A stretch of 64,000 nt of DNA from Pseudomonadota bacterium (GTDB lineage Bacteria > Pseudomonadota > Alphaproteobacteria > Sphingomonadales > Sphingomonadaceae), in the NCBI GenBank assembly GCA_021847605.1, contig JAJZQN010000012.1, positions 1 to 64,000 on the forward strand, read 5' to 3'. The notes under the pieces are model-generated. The model made no database searches. It was not told where the DNA came from and saw only the letters and a list, made by a program, of their open reading frames with translations. The position numbers and the translations under genes are program-made. Positions 27,796-39,280 of the stretch are shown piece after piece (position 1 is the stretch's first letter; each line of letters opens with the position of its first letter).

Positions 27796-29397
27796 TCAGT
27801 GGCGGAAGTGGCGCATGCCGGTGAAGACCATGGCGAGGCCGGCTTCGTCAGCAGCGGCGATGACTTCTTCGTCGCGGATGGAGCCGCCCGGCTGGATCAC
27901 CGCCGTGGCGCCGGCTTCGACCGCGGCGAGCAGGCCGTCGGCGAAGGGGAAGAAAGCGTCGGAGGCGACGGCCGAACCGATAGTGCGCGGGGTTGCCCAG
28001 CCGGCCTTTTCAGCGGCGTCCTTTGCCTTCCACGCGGCGATGCGGGCGGATTCAAGGCGGTTCATCTGGCCCGCGCCGACGCCCGCTGTGCTGCCATCCT
28101 TGGCATAGACGATGGCGTTGGACTTCACATGCTTGGCGACGGTCCAGGCGAACAGGCAGTCCTTCAGTTCCTGATCGGTCGGGGCGCGTTTCGTCACGAC
28201 CTTGAGCGCGTCACGATCCACCTTGCCATTGTCGCGGCTCTGGACCAGCAGGCCGCCAGCGATGCTCTTGATCTGAAGGCCGGGGCGCGCCGGATCGGGC
28301 AGGTCGCCGGTCAGCAGCAGGCGGAGATTCTTCTTCTTGGCAAAGATCGCCTTGGCCGCGTCGTCGGCGTCGGGCGCAGCGACGACTTCGGTGAAGATGC
28401 CGCTGATCGCTTCGGCGGTCGGGCCGTCGAGCGGGCGATTGACGGCGATGATGCCGCCAAAGGCCGACACGCTGTCACAGGCGAGCGCAGCTTCATAGGC
28501 TTCGATCAGGGTATCGCCGGTGGCGACGCCACAGGGATTGGCATGTTTGACGATCACGACGGTCGGCGGGCCGTCGCGAAATTCGCTGACCAGTTCGAGC
28601 GCGGCGTCGGCGTCGTTATAATTATTGTAGCTGAGTTCCTTGCCCTGAATCTGCTGCGCCTGGGCGATGCCCTTGGCCGAGGGGCCGACGGGCAGGTAAA
28701 GGGCGGCGGACTGATGCGGGTTTTCGCCATAGCGCAGCGTGGTGCCGAGCATGCTGGAGACGGCAAGCGTTTCGGGGAACATCAGGCCCTGATCGGCGAA
28801 GGCGAACCAGCTGGCGATCATCGAGTCATAGGCGGCGGTGGCGGCATAGGCCTTTGCCGCGCACATGCGGCGGAAATCGTAGCTGGTGGCGCCGCCCTTG
28901 GCATCCATTTCCTCGATCAGGCGGGCATAGTCGGCCGGATCGGTGACGATCGCGACGCTTTCATGGTTCTTGGCCGCCGAACGGACCATGGACGGACCGC
29001 CAATGTCGATATTCTCGATGATTTCCTCACGCTCCGCGCCCTTGGCGACGGTGGCGGCGAAGGGATAGAGATTGACGATCACCAGATCGATCGCGCCGAT
29101 TTCATGTTCGTCCATCGAGGCGACATGATCGGGATTATTGCGCACGGCGAGCAGGCCGCCATGCACCTTGGGATGCAGGGTCTTGACCCGGCCGTCCATC
29201 ATTTCGGGGAAGCCGGTGAGGTCGGAAATATCCTTCACTTCAAGGCCAGCCTCGCGCAGCGCCTTGGCGGTGCCGCCGGTCGACACCAGTTCCACGCCGT
29301 GACGGCCGAGCGCCTGCCCCAGTTCGATCAGGCCCGATTTGTCCGACACGGACAGAAGGGCGCGTTTGATGGTGACGTCGACAGGGGATGCGGTCAT
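27796..29397 (-). CDS. purH: bifunctional AICAR formyltransferase / IMP cyclohydrolase
   Basis: 533 residues, full length. Performs the last two steps of de novo purine synthesis. N-terminal IMP cyclohydrolase ([43 protein letters not shown]) and C-terminal transformylase ([55 protein letters not shown]). Stands alone on the minus strand. Confidence 0.97.
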   Translation of the reverse strand: MTASPVDVTIKRALLSVSDKSGLIELGQALGRHGVELVSTGGTAKALREAGLEVKDISDLTGFPEMMDGRVKTLHPKVHGGLLAVRNNPDHVASMDEHEIGAIDLVIVNLYPFAATVAKGAEREEIIENIDIGGPSMVRSAAKNHESVAIVTDPADYARLIEEMDAKGGATSYDFRRMCAAKAYAATAAYDSMIASWFAFADQGLMFPETLAVSSMLGTTLRYGENPHQSAALYLPVGPSAKGIAQAQQIQGKELSYNNYNDADAALELVSEFRDGPPTVVIVKHANPCGVATGDTLIEAYEAALACDSVSAFGGIIAVNRPLDGPTAEAISGIFTEVVAAPDADDAAKAIFAKKKNLRLLLTGDLPDPARPGLQIKSIAGGLLVQSRDNGKVDRDALKVVTKRAPTDQELKDCLFAWTVAKHVKSNAIVYAKDGSTAGVGAGQMNRLESARIAAWKAKDAAEKAGWATPRTIGSAVASDAFFPFADGLLAAVEAGATAVIQPGGSIRDEEVIAAADEAGLAMVFTGMRHFRH

Positions 29398-29541
29398 GAG
29401 GCAGGCTTTCCGGGCAAGGGACGGGATGCGCCTGCCCCTTAGTGCCGGAGGCTCGAAAAATATAGCCCTGTTGGGGGGTGTGGGACAGTGCGCCCCAGAT
29501 AAGAACTGATTGGACCAAGCCCCTGGCCAACATGTCGGGAA

Positions 29542-29574
29542 GGGCTGCCCTTCGACAGGCTCAGGGCGAACGGG
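29542..29574 (+). repeat. dispersed repeat family B, half copy
   Basis: GGGCTGCCCTTCGACAGG followed by CTCAGGGCGAACGGGG. This matches one arm of the paired repeats at 61979-62054 and is related to the ones inside the his gene cluster. Only one arm is present here. Confidence 0.6.
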
Positions 29575-29592
29575 GTCTGGAAGAGGCTTTCT

Positions 29593-29940
29593 TCAGCTCT
29601 TGGCTGTTTTGTCGGCCTGGTCGACGAGGATGGGTTTGGCGCTCTTGTCCGGGATCGCCTTGATCGCGCGCTTGCGATCCGCCTCCCGCTTGGCCTCATA
29701 GAGCTTGCCGGCCATATAGGCGCCGGTGACGAACAGGGCGCCAGCCGGGTAACGCATGATCAGGCGTTTGGCGCCCGCGCCAGCCAGCAGGCCGAAAACG
29801 CCCTTCTTCCCCGTGGCGGCAGCAACCCGCGCACCCACGAGGGTCGCGCCGACCTTTGCCGCCGATTTCAGCATGCTGCGCTTTTTCGGTGGGCGGACCG
29901 TCAGCAGCGACGGGGCGGGGTCAGGCAATTTCCTCTTCAT
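29593..29940 (-). CDS. small conserved hypothetical protein
   Basis: 115 residues, basic (many Lys and Arg). An amphipathic Ala/Gly-rich middle (VGATLVGARVAAATGKKGVFGLLAGAGAKRL) and a moderately hydrophobic YPAGALFVTGAYMAGKLYEA could be one membrane helix. The C-terminus is charged. No domain recognised. It lies between purH and fumC on the same strand; codon use resembles its neighbours, so I take it as a real gene. Confidence 0.6.
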   Translation of the reverse strand: MKRKLPDPAPSLLTVRPPKKRSMLKSAAKVGATLVGARVAAATGKKGVFGLLAGAGAKRLIMRYPAGALFVTGAYMAGKLYEAKREADRKRAIKAIPDKSAKPILVDQADKTAKS

Positions 29941-29989
29941 AGAGGATTAATGTACCGGACGCCCGCCGGTTCCGCCACGACGATCAGCG

Positions 29990-31375
<1,386 letters not shown>

Positions 31376-31543
31376 TCAAAACTCCCAGTTAAGAATCAAT
31401 CGCAAATACTGGACCCCATGTAGGAGGATGGCGGGAAAAGCCAAGAGGCTTTGGTCCCCGCCAAACATGGTAAAGAAATTTAACGCTTTCTTATCCGCTG
31501 TGGCCCTAGACCCGGCGATCATTCCCCCATCGTGGATCATCCT

Positions 31544-33787
31544 ATGTCTGGCCTCGACGCGATCTTCCTCAAAGCCCGGAGCGCGCAAAAGCGGGGCGAT
31601 GCGGACGAAGCCCGTCGCCTGTTGCAGGGGGTGCTGGATAAATTCCCCCAGAACCGCAAGGCGATCGACGCCATGGCGCGGCTGGAGCAGGGCGGGCGCG
31701 ATCCCCAGACATGGCTGAATGAAGAAGTTGCGGCGATCCAGACACTGCACGCACAAGGCGAACATGCGGACATGGCGCGGCGAACCGAAGCGCTGATCGC
31801 GGCCTTTCCGCAACTGCCCGCTCTGCACGGTGTGCTGGGCGCGGCCTATCTGGGCCTGAAGGATGGCCCGCGGGCGGCAACGGCATTGCGCAAGGCGATG
31901 ACGGCCTTTCCCGGCGATCCGGCGCATATTTGCAATCTGGGCATCGCGTTGCGGCAACAGGGGATGATGGCGCAGGCGGAGGAAGCCTATCGGCGGGTGA
32001 TCGCGCTCAGCCCGGACCATGCGCAGGCGCACCATAATCTCGCCAATCTGCTGGTGGATCAGGGGCGGTCGGATGAAGCAGAGGCCGCCTATCGGCACGC
32101 GCTGACTCACCAGCCCGATTATGCCGAAGCGCTGCATGGCCTGGGCGACCTGTATCGCGGGCGGCGGGACCATCAGCGGGCTGTCGAACAGTATGAGGCG
32201 CTGTTGCGGCTGCGCCCCGATCATCATGACGGCTGGACCAGCATGGCCTGCGTGCTGCTGGAGCGCGGGGACAAGGACGCAGCCATTGCGGCCTTTACGC
32301 GGGCGGCGGCGATCGGGCCGGATCAGGGGCAGGCGCATATCAACATGGCCAATGCGCTGGCGCTGGCGGGGCGGCTGGATGAGGCGCATGCCGCATTTTC
32401 CCGCGCGCAGGCGCTGAGCCCCGACAATCATCATGTCGCGGCGCAATGCCTGTATCTGGAGGCCCATATGGGCGACTGGCGGCGGCGGGACGCCTTTGTC
32501 GCGCTGCCGGTCGAACCGGGCGCGCATGATCCGATCCCGCCTTTCATCGCCCTGCCCTTCGACGATGATCCGGCGCGGCAACTGGCGCGATCACGGGTGA
32601 TGGCCCGGCACATCATGGCAGGGCAGCGATCGACCTACGCCGCGCCAGCGCGTCAGCCGGGCGGGCGCATCCGCATCGCTTATGTCTCGGCCGATTTCCA
32701 TGATCATGCCACGATGCACCTTTTGTCGGGCCTGCTGCGCGAACATGACCGCGAACGGTTCGACGTGCGGGCCTATAGTCTGGGCGCGGACGACGGATCG
32801 GGTCGGCGGCAGGCGATGATGGCGGATGTGGATGCGTTCATCGACCTCAGTTCCATGAACGACGAGCGGGCGCTGGCGCTGATGCGGGCCGACGCCATCG
32901 ACATTGCCGTGGACCTGAAAGGGCATACGCAGGATGGGCGGCTGTCCCTCTTCGCGCAGCGGGTCGCGCCGGTGCAGATCGGCTATCTGGGCTATCCGGG
33001 GTCGGTGGGAGCCGATTTTCTGGACTATATCATCGCCGATCCGGTGGTCGTGCCGCCGGGCGCGGAAAGCGGCTATGCCGAGCGCGTCATCCGCCTGCCC
33101 GGCAGTTACCAGTGCAACGACAATCGACGTGTCATCGGCGCTTGTCCGACGGACCGGACCGCGCTGGGCCTGCCGCAAAGCGGCTTCGTCTTTTGCAGTT
33201 TCAACCAGAACTGGAAGATCGGACCGCAGGAATTCGACATATGGATGCGGTTGTTGACGCAGGTCGAGGATAGCGTTTTGTGGCTGATCCGGTCCAATCC
33301 ATGGGCGCAGGAACGGTTGATACAGGCGGCACAGGATCGTGGCGTCGATCCGGCGCGGTTGATATTCGCAAGCAAGCTGCCCCATGCCGATCATCTGGCG
33401 CGCCATGTTCATGCCGACCTGTTCCTCGACAGCTTCATCGTCAACGCGCATACGACGGCGAGCGACGCGCTATGGGCCGGATTGCCGGTGCTGACCATGG
33501 CGGGACGGCAATTTGCCGCGCGGGTGGGCGCCAGCCTGATGACCGCCATCGGCCTGCCCGACATGATTGCGTCGTCGCCGCATGACTATGAGGCCAAGGC
33601 GCTGGAGCTGGCGCAATCGCCGGAGAAAATGGCAGCGGTGAAGACACGCTTGGCGGGGCAAAGGCTGACAACGCCGTTGTTCGACACGGCTGGCCATGCG
33701 CGTCATATCGAAGCCGCCTATCGCGCCGCCCATGAGCGCGCGATGCAGGGACTAAGGCCCGACCATATCGACATCGGCGGGGCATGA
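31544..33787 (+). CDS. TPR-containing O-GlcNAc-transferase-like glycosyltransferase (GT41/SPINDLY-like)
   Basis: 747 residues. Residues about 1-300 hold at least seven tetratricopeptide repeats (for example AEEAYRRVIALSPDHAQAHH and AEAAYRHALTHQPDYAEALH). Residues about 370-730 form the GT41 catalytic domain: RIRIAYVSADFHDHATMHLL, DIAVDLKGHTQDGRL, RVAPVQIGYLGYPGSVGADF and FCSFNQNWKIGPQEFD. Eukaryotic homologues add O-GlcNAc or O-fucose to Ser/Thr; bacterial ones often glycosylate flagellin, adhesins or S-layer proteins. The start could also be GTG 31532. The partner may be the next gene. Confidence 0.88.
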   Translation: MSGLDAIFLKARSAQKRGDADEARRLLQGVLDKFPQNRKAIDAMARLEQGGRDPQTWLNEEVAAIQTLHAQGEHADMARRTEALIAAFPQLPALHGVLGAAYLGLKDGPRAATALRKAMTAFPGDPAHICNLGIALRQQGMMAQAEEAYRRVIALSPDHAQAHHNLANLLVDQGRSDEAEAAYRHALTHQPDYAEALHGLGDLYRGRRDHQRAVEQYEALLRLRPDHHDGWTSMACVLLERGDKDAAIAAFTRAAAIGPDQGQAHINMANALALAGRLDEAHAAFSRAQALSPDNHHVAAQCLYLEAHMGDWRRRDAFVALPVEPGAHDPIPPFIALPFDDDPARQLARSRVMARHIMAGQRSTYAAPARQPGGRIRIAYVSADFHDHATMHLLSGLLREHDRERFDVRAYSLGADDGSGRRQAMMADVDAFIDLSSMNDERALALMRADAIDIAVDLKGHTQDGRLSLFAQRVAPVQIGYLGYPGSVGADFLDYIIADPVVVPPGAESGYAERVIRLPGSYQCNDNRRVIGACPTDRTALGLPQSGFVFCSFNQNWKIGPQEFDIWMRLLTQVEDSVLWLIRSNPWAQERLIQAAQDRGVDPARLIFASKLPHADHLARHVHADLFLDSFIVNAHTTASDALWAGLPVLTMAGRQFAARVGASLMTAIGLPDMIASSPHDYEAKALELAQSPEKMAAVKTRLAGQRLTTPLFDTAGHARHIEAAYRAAHERAMQGLRPDHIDIGGA

Positions 33788-33884
33788 CGCGGCGCGCGCG
33801 ATAACCCAAAATTAAGCATGTCGATTTACCCCTTTGCGCGTGCGGCCACGCGATGGCCGATGCCCAATAGCAGGACGCGCGCGC

Positions 33885-35207
33885 ATGATCCCCAAGCTCA
33901 TTCATTTCATCTGGGTCGGTGACGAGAGCAAGCGGCCGGACAATTGCATCGAAACCTGGCGCACGATGAACCCCGACTGGGATTTCCTGTTGTGGGGCAA
34001 TGCCGAGCTGGATGGCATGGAATGGGTCAATCATGCCCATATGCGCGCCATGTACGACCGCGAACTGAACGGCGTCGCCGATATGATGCGATGGGAATTG
34101 CTGCATGCCCATGGCGGGATCGTGGTCGATGCCGACAGCATCGCGCTGCGTCCGATGGACGAGGCACTGTTGCAATGCGAGGCATTTGCCTGCTGGGAAA
34201 ATGAGATTGTGCGTCCCGGCCTGATCGCGGCGGGCTATTTCGGCAGCGTGGCGGGCAATCCGTTCCTGAAACATATTATCGACGACATCGCCGCCGAACC
34301 GACCGTCATCGACAGGATGGCGTGGGAAACGGTGGGGCCGCAACGGCTGACCGACAGCTATCGCAAATATGGGTATTCGCGGCTGCGCATCTATCCCAGC
34401 CATTATTTCATTCCGCGCCACTTCACCGGCATCGCCTATGACGGGCCGGACCCGATCTATGCCCATCAGCTTTGGGGATCGACGCGCGGTGCCTATGACG
34501 AGATTCACCGGCATGACCTGAACACCGGCATCGTCAGCGATGCGGCCCCCGAAAGCGCGCCGCAGCCGCAAACGCAGGCAGCAGAGCCGCCTGTTGCCGA
34601 TCCGCAGGCATCGCCCAATATCCAGCGCGTGCCGGTGTCGAACGCGATCGAAAGCCTGAGCCGCATCGACGTCCTCGCCCAGCTATGTCAGGGCAAGCGG
34701 GTGTTGCATATCGGATGCGGTGACTGGTCCGACGAAGATGCGATCGGGGCGCTGCATCTGGCGCTGGAGCCGCATTGCGCTGCGCTCGACGGCTATGATC
34801 CGCGGCCCGAGATGGTCGAGGTGCTGGCTCCTTTGAGCAAGGGGCGGTTGCATGCGCGGCTGGAAGACATTGAGGACAGCTATGACGTGGTGCTGGCCCC
34901 CGCGATGATGGGGCATGTCGCCGATGTGCCGGCTTTTCTGGCGCAACTACAGGCGTTGAACGCATCCTGCTATTTCGTCGCTGTGCCAGATGCCTTTCAG
35001 GCGCGCGGTCGTCAGTTCAACTATGTCGAACATGATCAGACCTTTGTGGAAAGGGTGCATCCCGATCATCGCGGATGGTACACGCCCTACAGCTTCACCA
35101 ACGTCATCCGCACCCATAGCGACCTGACCGTCGAACAGATGTGGTTCTTCAACGGCGACGCGCTGCTGGCGTTGCTGTCGAAATCCGAAATGCTGATGGC
35201 AGCTTAG
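33885..35207 (+). CDS. glycosyltransferase (DXD sugar transferase) fused to a methyltransferase-like domain
   Basis: 440 residues. Residues 1-210 are a GT32-type sugar transferase: MIPKLIHFIWVGDES, MRWELLHAHGGIVVDADS (DXD metal/nucleotide site) and MAWETVGPQRLTDSY. A Pro/Gln/Ala-rich linker (about 217-250) leads to a second domain (about 268-430) with VLHIGCGDWSDEDAIG, similar to SAM-binding motif I, and DSYDVVLAPAMMGHV in the position of motif II/III. The methyltransferase reading is inferred from pattern. It follows the GT41 gene by 97 bases. Confidence 0.75.
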   Translation: MIPKLIHFIWVGDESKRPDNCIETWRTMNPDWDFLLWGNAELDGMEWVNHAHMRAMYDRELNGVADMMRWELLHAHGGIVVDADSIALRPMDEALLQCEAFACWENEIVRPGLIAAGYFGSVAGNPFLKHIIDDIAAEPTVIDRMAWETVGPQRLTDSYRKYGYSRLRIYPSHYFIPRHFTGIAYDGPDPIYAHQLWGSTRGAYDEIHRHDLNTGIVSDAAPESAPQPQTQAAEPPVADPQASPNIQRVPVSNAIESLSRIDVLAQLCQGKRVLHIGCGDWSDEDAIGALHLALEPHCAALDGYDPRPEMVEVLAPLSKGRLHARLEDIEDSYDVVLAPAMMGHVADVPAFLAQLQALNASCYFVAVPDAFQARGRQFNYVEHDQTFVERVHPDHRGWYTPYSFTNVIRTHSDLTVEQMWFFNGDALLALLSKSEMLMAA

Positions 35208-35278
35208 GGGCGCCACGGCCTTTCCCTTCCCCGATAGGCAAGGATCGTAGCTTCGCTGGAATGAGGGTTAAAGCCGTC

Positions 35279-35391
35279 CATAGTTAGTCATTAGGAGGGG
35301 CGTCATCCTGAACTTGTTTCAGGATCCATTTCTCCAAATTGACCAATGGAGTGGGCCGCTGGATAGATGCTGAAACAAGTTCAGCATGACG
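35279..35391 (+). repeat. dispersed repeat family A, copy 2
   Basis: Starts CATAGTTAGTCATTAGGAGG, then CGTCATCCTGAACTTG, and ends AACAAGTTCAGCATGACG. Same order and orientation as 27470-27582. Lies between the glycosyltransferase and sspB stops (convergent genes), a typical site for REP-like elements. Confidence 0.85.
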
Positions 35392-35480
35392 AATTTCGAA
35401 TGACCGGCATCCATTCTTTTCGCCTTACCAGCAGAGGCGGGAATAACGGTTTTTCCAAGATGACAGCGGATGCGCCCCGC

Positions 35481-35957
35481 TTATTTCTTCTTGCCGAAAT
35501 CCACCGTGACGACGTTGGAGCCGTCTTCGCTCGTCACCTGCGGGCCGTCATTTTCGGCCTCGTCATGCGGTTCGGGCAGTTCGTCTGCCTGCACCTGAAA
35601 CTGGAGCGCGAAATTGACCGCCGGATCGACGAAAGCGGTGATGGCGGCAAAGGGAATGGTGAGTTGTGCAGCGATCTGGTTGAAGGTCAGGCTGACCTGA
35701 AACAGATCGTCCTGCACCTTGAGATCCCAATATTTATTCTGGAGGACGATGGTCATTTCGTCCGGGAAACGTTCCACCAGATGCTTGGGAATGTCGACGC
35801 CGGGCGCCTGAGTCTTGAACGTGATGTAGAAATGATGCGCGCCCGGCAAGCCGCCGGTACGCTCCACCTGTCCCAGCACGCGGCCGACGACTGCGCGCAG
35901 AGCCTCCTGCACGATTTCGTCATAGGGAATCAGGCTATCTGGCAGGTCATCACTCAT
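35481..35957 (-). CDS. sspB: SspB-family ClpXP adaptor
   Basis: 158 residues from ATG 35957. SspB tethers ssrA-tagged proteins to ClpXP. The core (residues 5-110) has SLIPYDEIVQEALRAVVGRVL, HHFYITFKTQAPGVDIP and KYWDLKVQDDLFQVSLTF. The acidic linker ends in the short conserved tail NVVTVDFGKKK, which in this family docks on ClpX. It is of the alphaproteobacterial SspB type. Divergent from hisB; longer upstream readings are antisense to hisB. Confidence 0.88.
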   Translation of the reverse strand: MSDDLPDSLIPYDEIVQEALRAVVGRVLGQVERTGGLPGAHHFYITFKTQAPGVDIPKHLVERFPDEMTIVLQNKYWDLKVQDDLFQVSLTFNQIAAQLTIPFAAITAFVDPAVNFALQFQVQADELPEPHDEAENDGPQVTSEDGSNVVTVDFGKKK

Positions 35958-36065
35958 GCGCCAATGTCCTAGCGGCGCGAAACAGAGGGTCAACCCCCCG
36001 CACTCGTTCCGGGCCAGCCATCCTTCACGCATTGCATGCCACGCGCCACACGCTATAGGGCGGCC

Positions 36066-36653
36066 ATGCGTACGGCCGAAATTCACCGCAACACGGCGGA
36101 AACCCAGATCGACGTGACCGTCAACCTCGACGGAACGGGCGTCTATACGGTGTCGACGGGCATCGGCTTCCTCGACCATATGATCGAGCAGCTTTCGCGC
36201 CACTCCCTGATCGACATGGCCGTGAAAACGGTCGGCGACCTGCATGTCGACCAGCATCACACGACCGAGGATACCGCCATCGCCATTGGTGAGGCGATCG
36301 CCAAGGCGCTGGGCGACAAACGCGGGATCAGCCGGTACGGCAGCGTCTATTCGCCGATGGACGAGACGCTGACGCGCGTTGCGCTCGACATTTCGGGCCG
36401 CCCCTGGCTGGTGTGCAAGCTGCCCTTTACCGTGCAGAAGATCGGCGAATGGGACACCGAGATGGTGGAACATTTCTTCCACAGCTTTGCGCAGGCCGCC
36501 GGCATCACGCTGCACATCGAATTTCTGCACGGCAGCAACAATCATCATATCGTCGAAAGCGCATTCAAGGGGCTGGCCCGCGCGATGCGGCAGGCGGTGG
36601 AGATCGATCCGCGCAAGGCCGACGCCATCCCGTCGACCAAGGGCATGCTGTAA
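36066..36653 (+). CDS. hisB: imidazoleglycerol-phosphate dehydratase
   Basis: 195 residues, monofunctional type. Sixth step of histidine synthesis. [54 protein letters not shown] and [18 protein letters not shown] carry the manganese-binding His residues. First gene of the his cluster; start ATG 36066. Confidence 0.97.
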   Translation: MRTAEIHRNTAETQIDVTVNLDGTGVYTVSTGIGFLDHMIEQLSRHSLIDMAVKTVGDLHVDQHHTTEDTAIAIGEAIAKALGDKRGISRYGSVYSPMDETLTRVALDISGRPWLVCKLPFTVQKIGEWDTEMVEHFFHSFAQAAGITLHIEFLHGSNNHHIVESAFKGLARAMRQAVEIDPRKADAIPSTKGML

Positions 36654-36673
36654 CAGCATAAGGAGTGAAGGCC

Positions 36674-36964
36674 ATGATCATCGTGTCGCTGACCTATAAG
36701 GTGCCGCTGGACGTCGTGGACAGCCACCGCCCGGCGCATATGACATGGCTGGACGAAGCGATCGCGGCCGGATGGCTGTTGGCGGCGGGGCGCAAATCGC
36801 CCCCGACCGGCGGCGTGCTGATCGCGAAGGGCGAGCGCAGCGCGATCGAGGCGCTGATCACCGGCGACCCCTATCATGTCCATGGCGTCGCCGATTATGA
36901 GGTCATCGAATTTCTGCCGGGCAAGATCGCCCCGGACATGACGGTGGAGAGCCTGCTGGGATGA
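36674..36964 (+). CDS. YciI-family protein inside the his cluster
   Basis: 96 residues from ATG 36674 with AAGGAG upstream (an earlier GTG at 36665 lies within the ribosome site). Small ferredoxin-like YciI fold: MIIVSLTYKVPLDVVDSHRPAHMTWL with the conserved His-Asp type pair, GRKSPPTGGVLIAKG, and DPYHVHGVADYEVIEF. YciI proteins may be small hydrolases or dehydratases; function in the pathway is unknown. Its stop overlaps hisH (ATGA), so the two are coupled. Confidence 0.85.
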   Translation: MIIVSLTYKVPLDVVDSHRPAHMTWLDEAIAAGWLLAAGRKSPPTGGVLIAKGERSAIEALITGDPYHVHGVADYEVIEFLPGKIAPDMTVESLLG

Positions 36965-37575
36965 GCATTGCGCTGATCGATTATGGCGCGGGCAATCTCC
37001 ATTCGGTGCATAATGCCCTGCGCAAGGCGGGCGCAGACGGTGTCGTCATCACCGCCGACGCCGATGTCGTGGCAAAGGCGGACCGCATCGTCCTGCCGGG
37101 CGTAGGCGCCTTTCGCGCCTGTCGCGACGCGCTGGTCGCCATCCCCGGCATGGTGGAGGCGATGGGCGAGGCGGTGAATGGACGCGGCACGCCCTTTCTG
37201 GGCGTGTGCGTGGGCATGCAATTGCTGGCTGACGCGGGCGAGGAATTTGGCCGGCATGAAGGGCTGGGCTGGATTCCCGGCACGGTGCGACGGGTCGAAC
37301 CGACCGATCCCGCCGTGAAGGTGCCGCATATGGGCTGGAACGATGTTACGCTGACTGGCCCCGCCGGTTTGCTGGAACCGGGCGAGGCCTATTTCCTGCA
37401 CAGCTATCATTATGAAGCGGCGGACCCCGCCCATGTGGCCGCCGTCACCGACCATGGCGGCCCGCTGGTCGCGGCGGTCGCGCGCGGCACCATCATCGGT
37501 TGCCAGTTCCACCCGGAAAAGAGCCAGCGCTATGGCCTGTCCTTCCTGTCCCGTTTTCTCGACTGGCGGCCGTGA
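36961..37575 (+). CDS. hisH: imidazole glycerol phosphate synthase, glutamine amidotransferase subunit
   Basis: 204 residues. Releases ammonia from glutamine for HisF. Triad visible: nucleophile Cys in FLGVCVGMQLLA, and His/Glu in GCQFHPEKSQRYG. N-terminal IALIDYGAGNLHSVHNAL is diagnostic. Confidence 0.97.
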   Translation: MSIALIDYGAGNLHSVHNALRKAGADGVVITADADVVAKADRIVLPGVGAFRACRDALVAIPGMVEAMGEAVNGRGTPFLGVCVGMQLLADAGEEFGRHEGLGWIPGTVRRVEPTDPAVKVPHMGWNDVTLTGPAGLLEPGEAYFLHSYHYEAADPAHVAAVTDHGGPLVAAVARGTIIGCQFHPEKSQRYGLSFLSRFLDWRP

Positions 37576-37588
37576 AACAAGACCAACC

Positions 37589-37657
37589 CCGTTCGGTTCG
37601 AGCGAAGTCGAGAACCGTACGCACTATCCATGTCTCGACTTCGCTCGACATGAACGG
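37589..37657. repeat. dispersed repeat family B, paired copy between hisH and hisA
   Basis: CCGTTCGGTTCGAGCGAAGTCGAGAACC pairs, after a spacer, with TGTCTCGACTTCGCTCGACA and TGAACGG. The two arms would form a long stem-loop in the his mRNA. This is longer than the usual his-gene spacing and looks inserted. Confidence 0.75.
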
Positions 37658-37665
37658 ATGCTGAT

Positions 37666-38403
37666 ATGAGCCTGATCGTCTTTCCCGCCATCGACCTTAA
37701 AGGGGGACAGGTCGTCCGCCTGGCAGAGGGCGATATGGACCGCGCCACCGTCTATGGCGACAATCCCGCCGCACAGGCGATTCTGTTCGCGCAGGCAGGA
37801 GCGCAGCATCTGCATGTCGTCGATCTGGACGGCAGCTTTGCGGGGCATGCGGTCAATGCCGAAGCGGTCGAGGCCATCGTCGAGGCCTTTCCCGGCCATG
37901 TCCAGTTGGGCGGCGGCATCCGCAACCGGGAATCGGTGGAGCGCTGGTTTGACCTGGGCGTATCGCGCATCGTCATCGGGACGGCGGCACTGAAAGACCC
38001 GGACTTCGTGAAGGCGGTGGCGCGCGACTTTCCCGGTGGCATCGTCGTCGCGGTCGATGCGCGCGACGGCTATGTCGCGACCGACGGCTGGGCGGAAAAG
38101 AGCGACATGCCGGTCATCGATCTGGCCCGCCGGTTCGAGGATGCGGGCGTCGCCAGCCTGCTGTTCACCGATGTCGGCCGCGACGGCATGCTGAAAGGCT
38201 GCAATATCGACGCGACCGTCGACCTCGCCCGCGCCACCGGCATTCCGGTGATCGCCAGCGGCGGCGTGGCGGGGATTGCGGACATCCGCATCCTCAGCCT
38301 CCATGCCGACGAAGGGATCGAAGGCGTCATCACCGGCCGCGCGCTCTATGACGGACGGCTGGACCTCAAGACCGCGCTGGCCGTGGCGCAGGCTGCGGCA
38401 TAA
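37666..38403 (+). CDS. hisA: phosphoribosylformimino-AICAR ribotide isomerase
   Basis: 245 residues, (beta/alpha)8 barrel. Fourth step of histidine synthesis. [20 protein letters not shown] (catalytic Asp), [43 protein letters not shown] and [13 protein letters not shown] (phosphate loop) are as expected. Confidence 0.97.
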   Translation: MSLIVFPAIDLKGGQVVRLAEGDMDRATVYGDNPAAQAILFAQAGAQHLHVVDLDGSFAGHAVNAEAVEAIVEAFPGHVQLGGGIRNRESVERWFDLGVSRIVIGTAALKDPDFVKAVARDFPGGIVVAVDARDGYVATDGWAEKSDMPVIDLARRFEDAGVASLLFTDVGRDGMLKGCNIDATVDLARATGIPVIASGGVAGIADIRILSLHADEGIEGVITGRALYDGRLDLKTALAVAQAAA

Positions 38404-38420
38404 GCAGAATATCACAACCA

Positions 38421-38494
38421 CCGTTCGTTTCGAGCGTGTCGAGAAACGGCAAGAGCGGCGCCATCCGCTTCTCGACTGCGCTTGAAGCGAACGG
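38421..38494. repeat. dispersed repeat family B, paired copy between hisA and hisF
   Basis: CCGTTCGTTTCGAGCGTG and GTCGAGAAACGG, then the inverted arm CTTCTCGACTGCGCTTGAAG and CGAACGG. Same plan as 37589-37657 with different bases at several positions, so it is a second insertion rather than a recent duplicate. Confidence 0.75.
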
Positions 38495-38512
38495 AAACCG
38501 GGAACCAGCCTC

Positions 38513-39277
38513 ATGACCGTCCGAACCCGTGTCATCCCCTGTCTCGACGTCGCCAACGGGCGCGTGGTGAAGGGCGTCAATTTCGTCGACCTCAAAGATG
38601 CGGGCGATCCGGTCGAGCAGGCGAAGCTGTATGACGCGGCGGGGGCGGACGAACTCTGCTTCCTCGACATCACCGCCACACATGAGGCACGCGGCACCAT
38701 ATTGGACGTGGTGCGGCGCACTGCCGAAGTCTGTTTCATGCCCGTCACCGTGGGCGGTGGCGTGCGCAGCACGGAGGACGCGCGTGCGCTGTTGCTGGCG
38801 GGGGCGGACAAGGTGGCGGTCAACAGCGCGGCGGTCGCGCGGCCCGAACTGGTCGCCGACATCGCCGACCGCTTTGGCGCCCAGTGCATCGTCGGTTCGG
38901 TCGATGCCCGCCGGGTGGCCGAGGGACGCTGGGAAATCTTCACCCATGGCGGGCGACAGCCGACCGGCATCGACGCGCTGGAACATGCACTGAGACTGGC
39001 GGAACTGGGCGCGGGCGAATTGCTGGTGACGTCGATGGACGGCGACGGGACCAAGGCAGGCTATGATCTGGAACTGACCCGGACCATCGCTGATGCGGTG
39101 TCGATCCCGGTGATCGCCAGCGGCGGGGTGGGCACGCTCGATCATCTGGTCGAAGGCGTGACGCGGGGCCATGCTAGCGCCGTTCTGGCCGCGTCCATAT
39201 TTCATTTCGGCCAACACACTATTGCTGAAGCGCATCAGGCTTTGCGCGCCGCCGGCATCGCGGTGCGCGGCGGATAA
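38513..39277 (+). CDS. hisF: imidazole glycerol phosphate synthase, cyclase subunit
   Basis: 254 residues, (beta/alpha)8 barrel. Uses ammonia from HisH to make imidazole glycerol phosphate and [24 protein letters not shown] carries the catalytic Asp, with [26 protein letters not shown] and [17 protein letters not shown] (second catalytic Asp). Confidence 0.97.
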   Translation: MTVRTRVIPCLDVANGRVVKGVNFVDLKDAGDPVEQAKLYDAAGADELCFLDITATHEARGTILDVVRRTAEVCFMPVTVGGGVRSTEDARALLLAGADKVAVNSAAVARPELVADIADRFGAQCIVGSVDARRVAEGRWEIFTHGGRQPTGIDALEHALRLAELGAGELLVTSMDGDGTKAGYDLELTRTIADAVSIPVIASGGVGTLDHLVEGVTRGHASAVLAASIFHFGQHTIAEAHQALRAAGIAVRGG

Positions 39278-39280
39278 CCG

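Noticed and set aside
27799-29442. Long open frame on the plus strand opposite purH
   Set aside because: Antisense to a fully conserved purH; composition typical of shadow frames.
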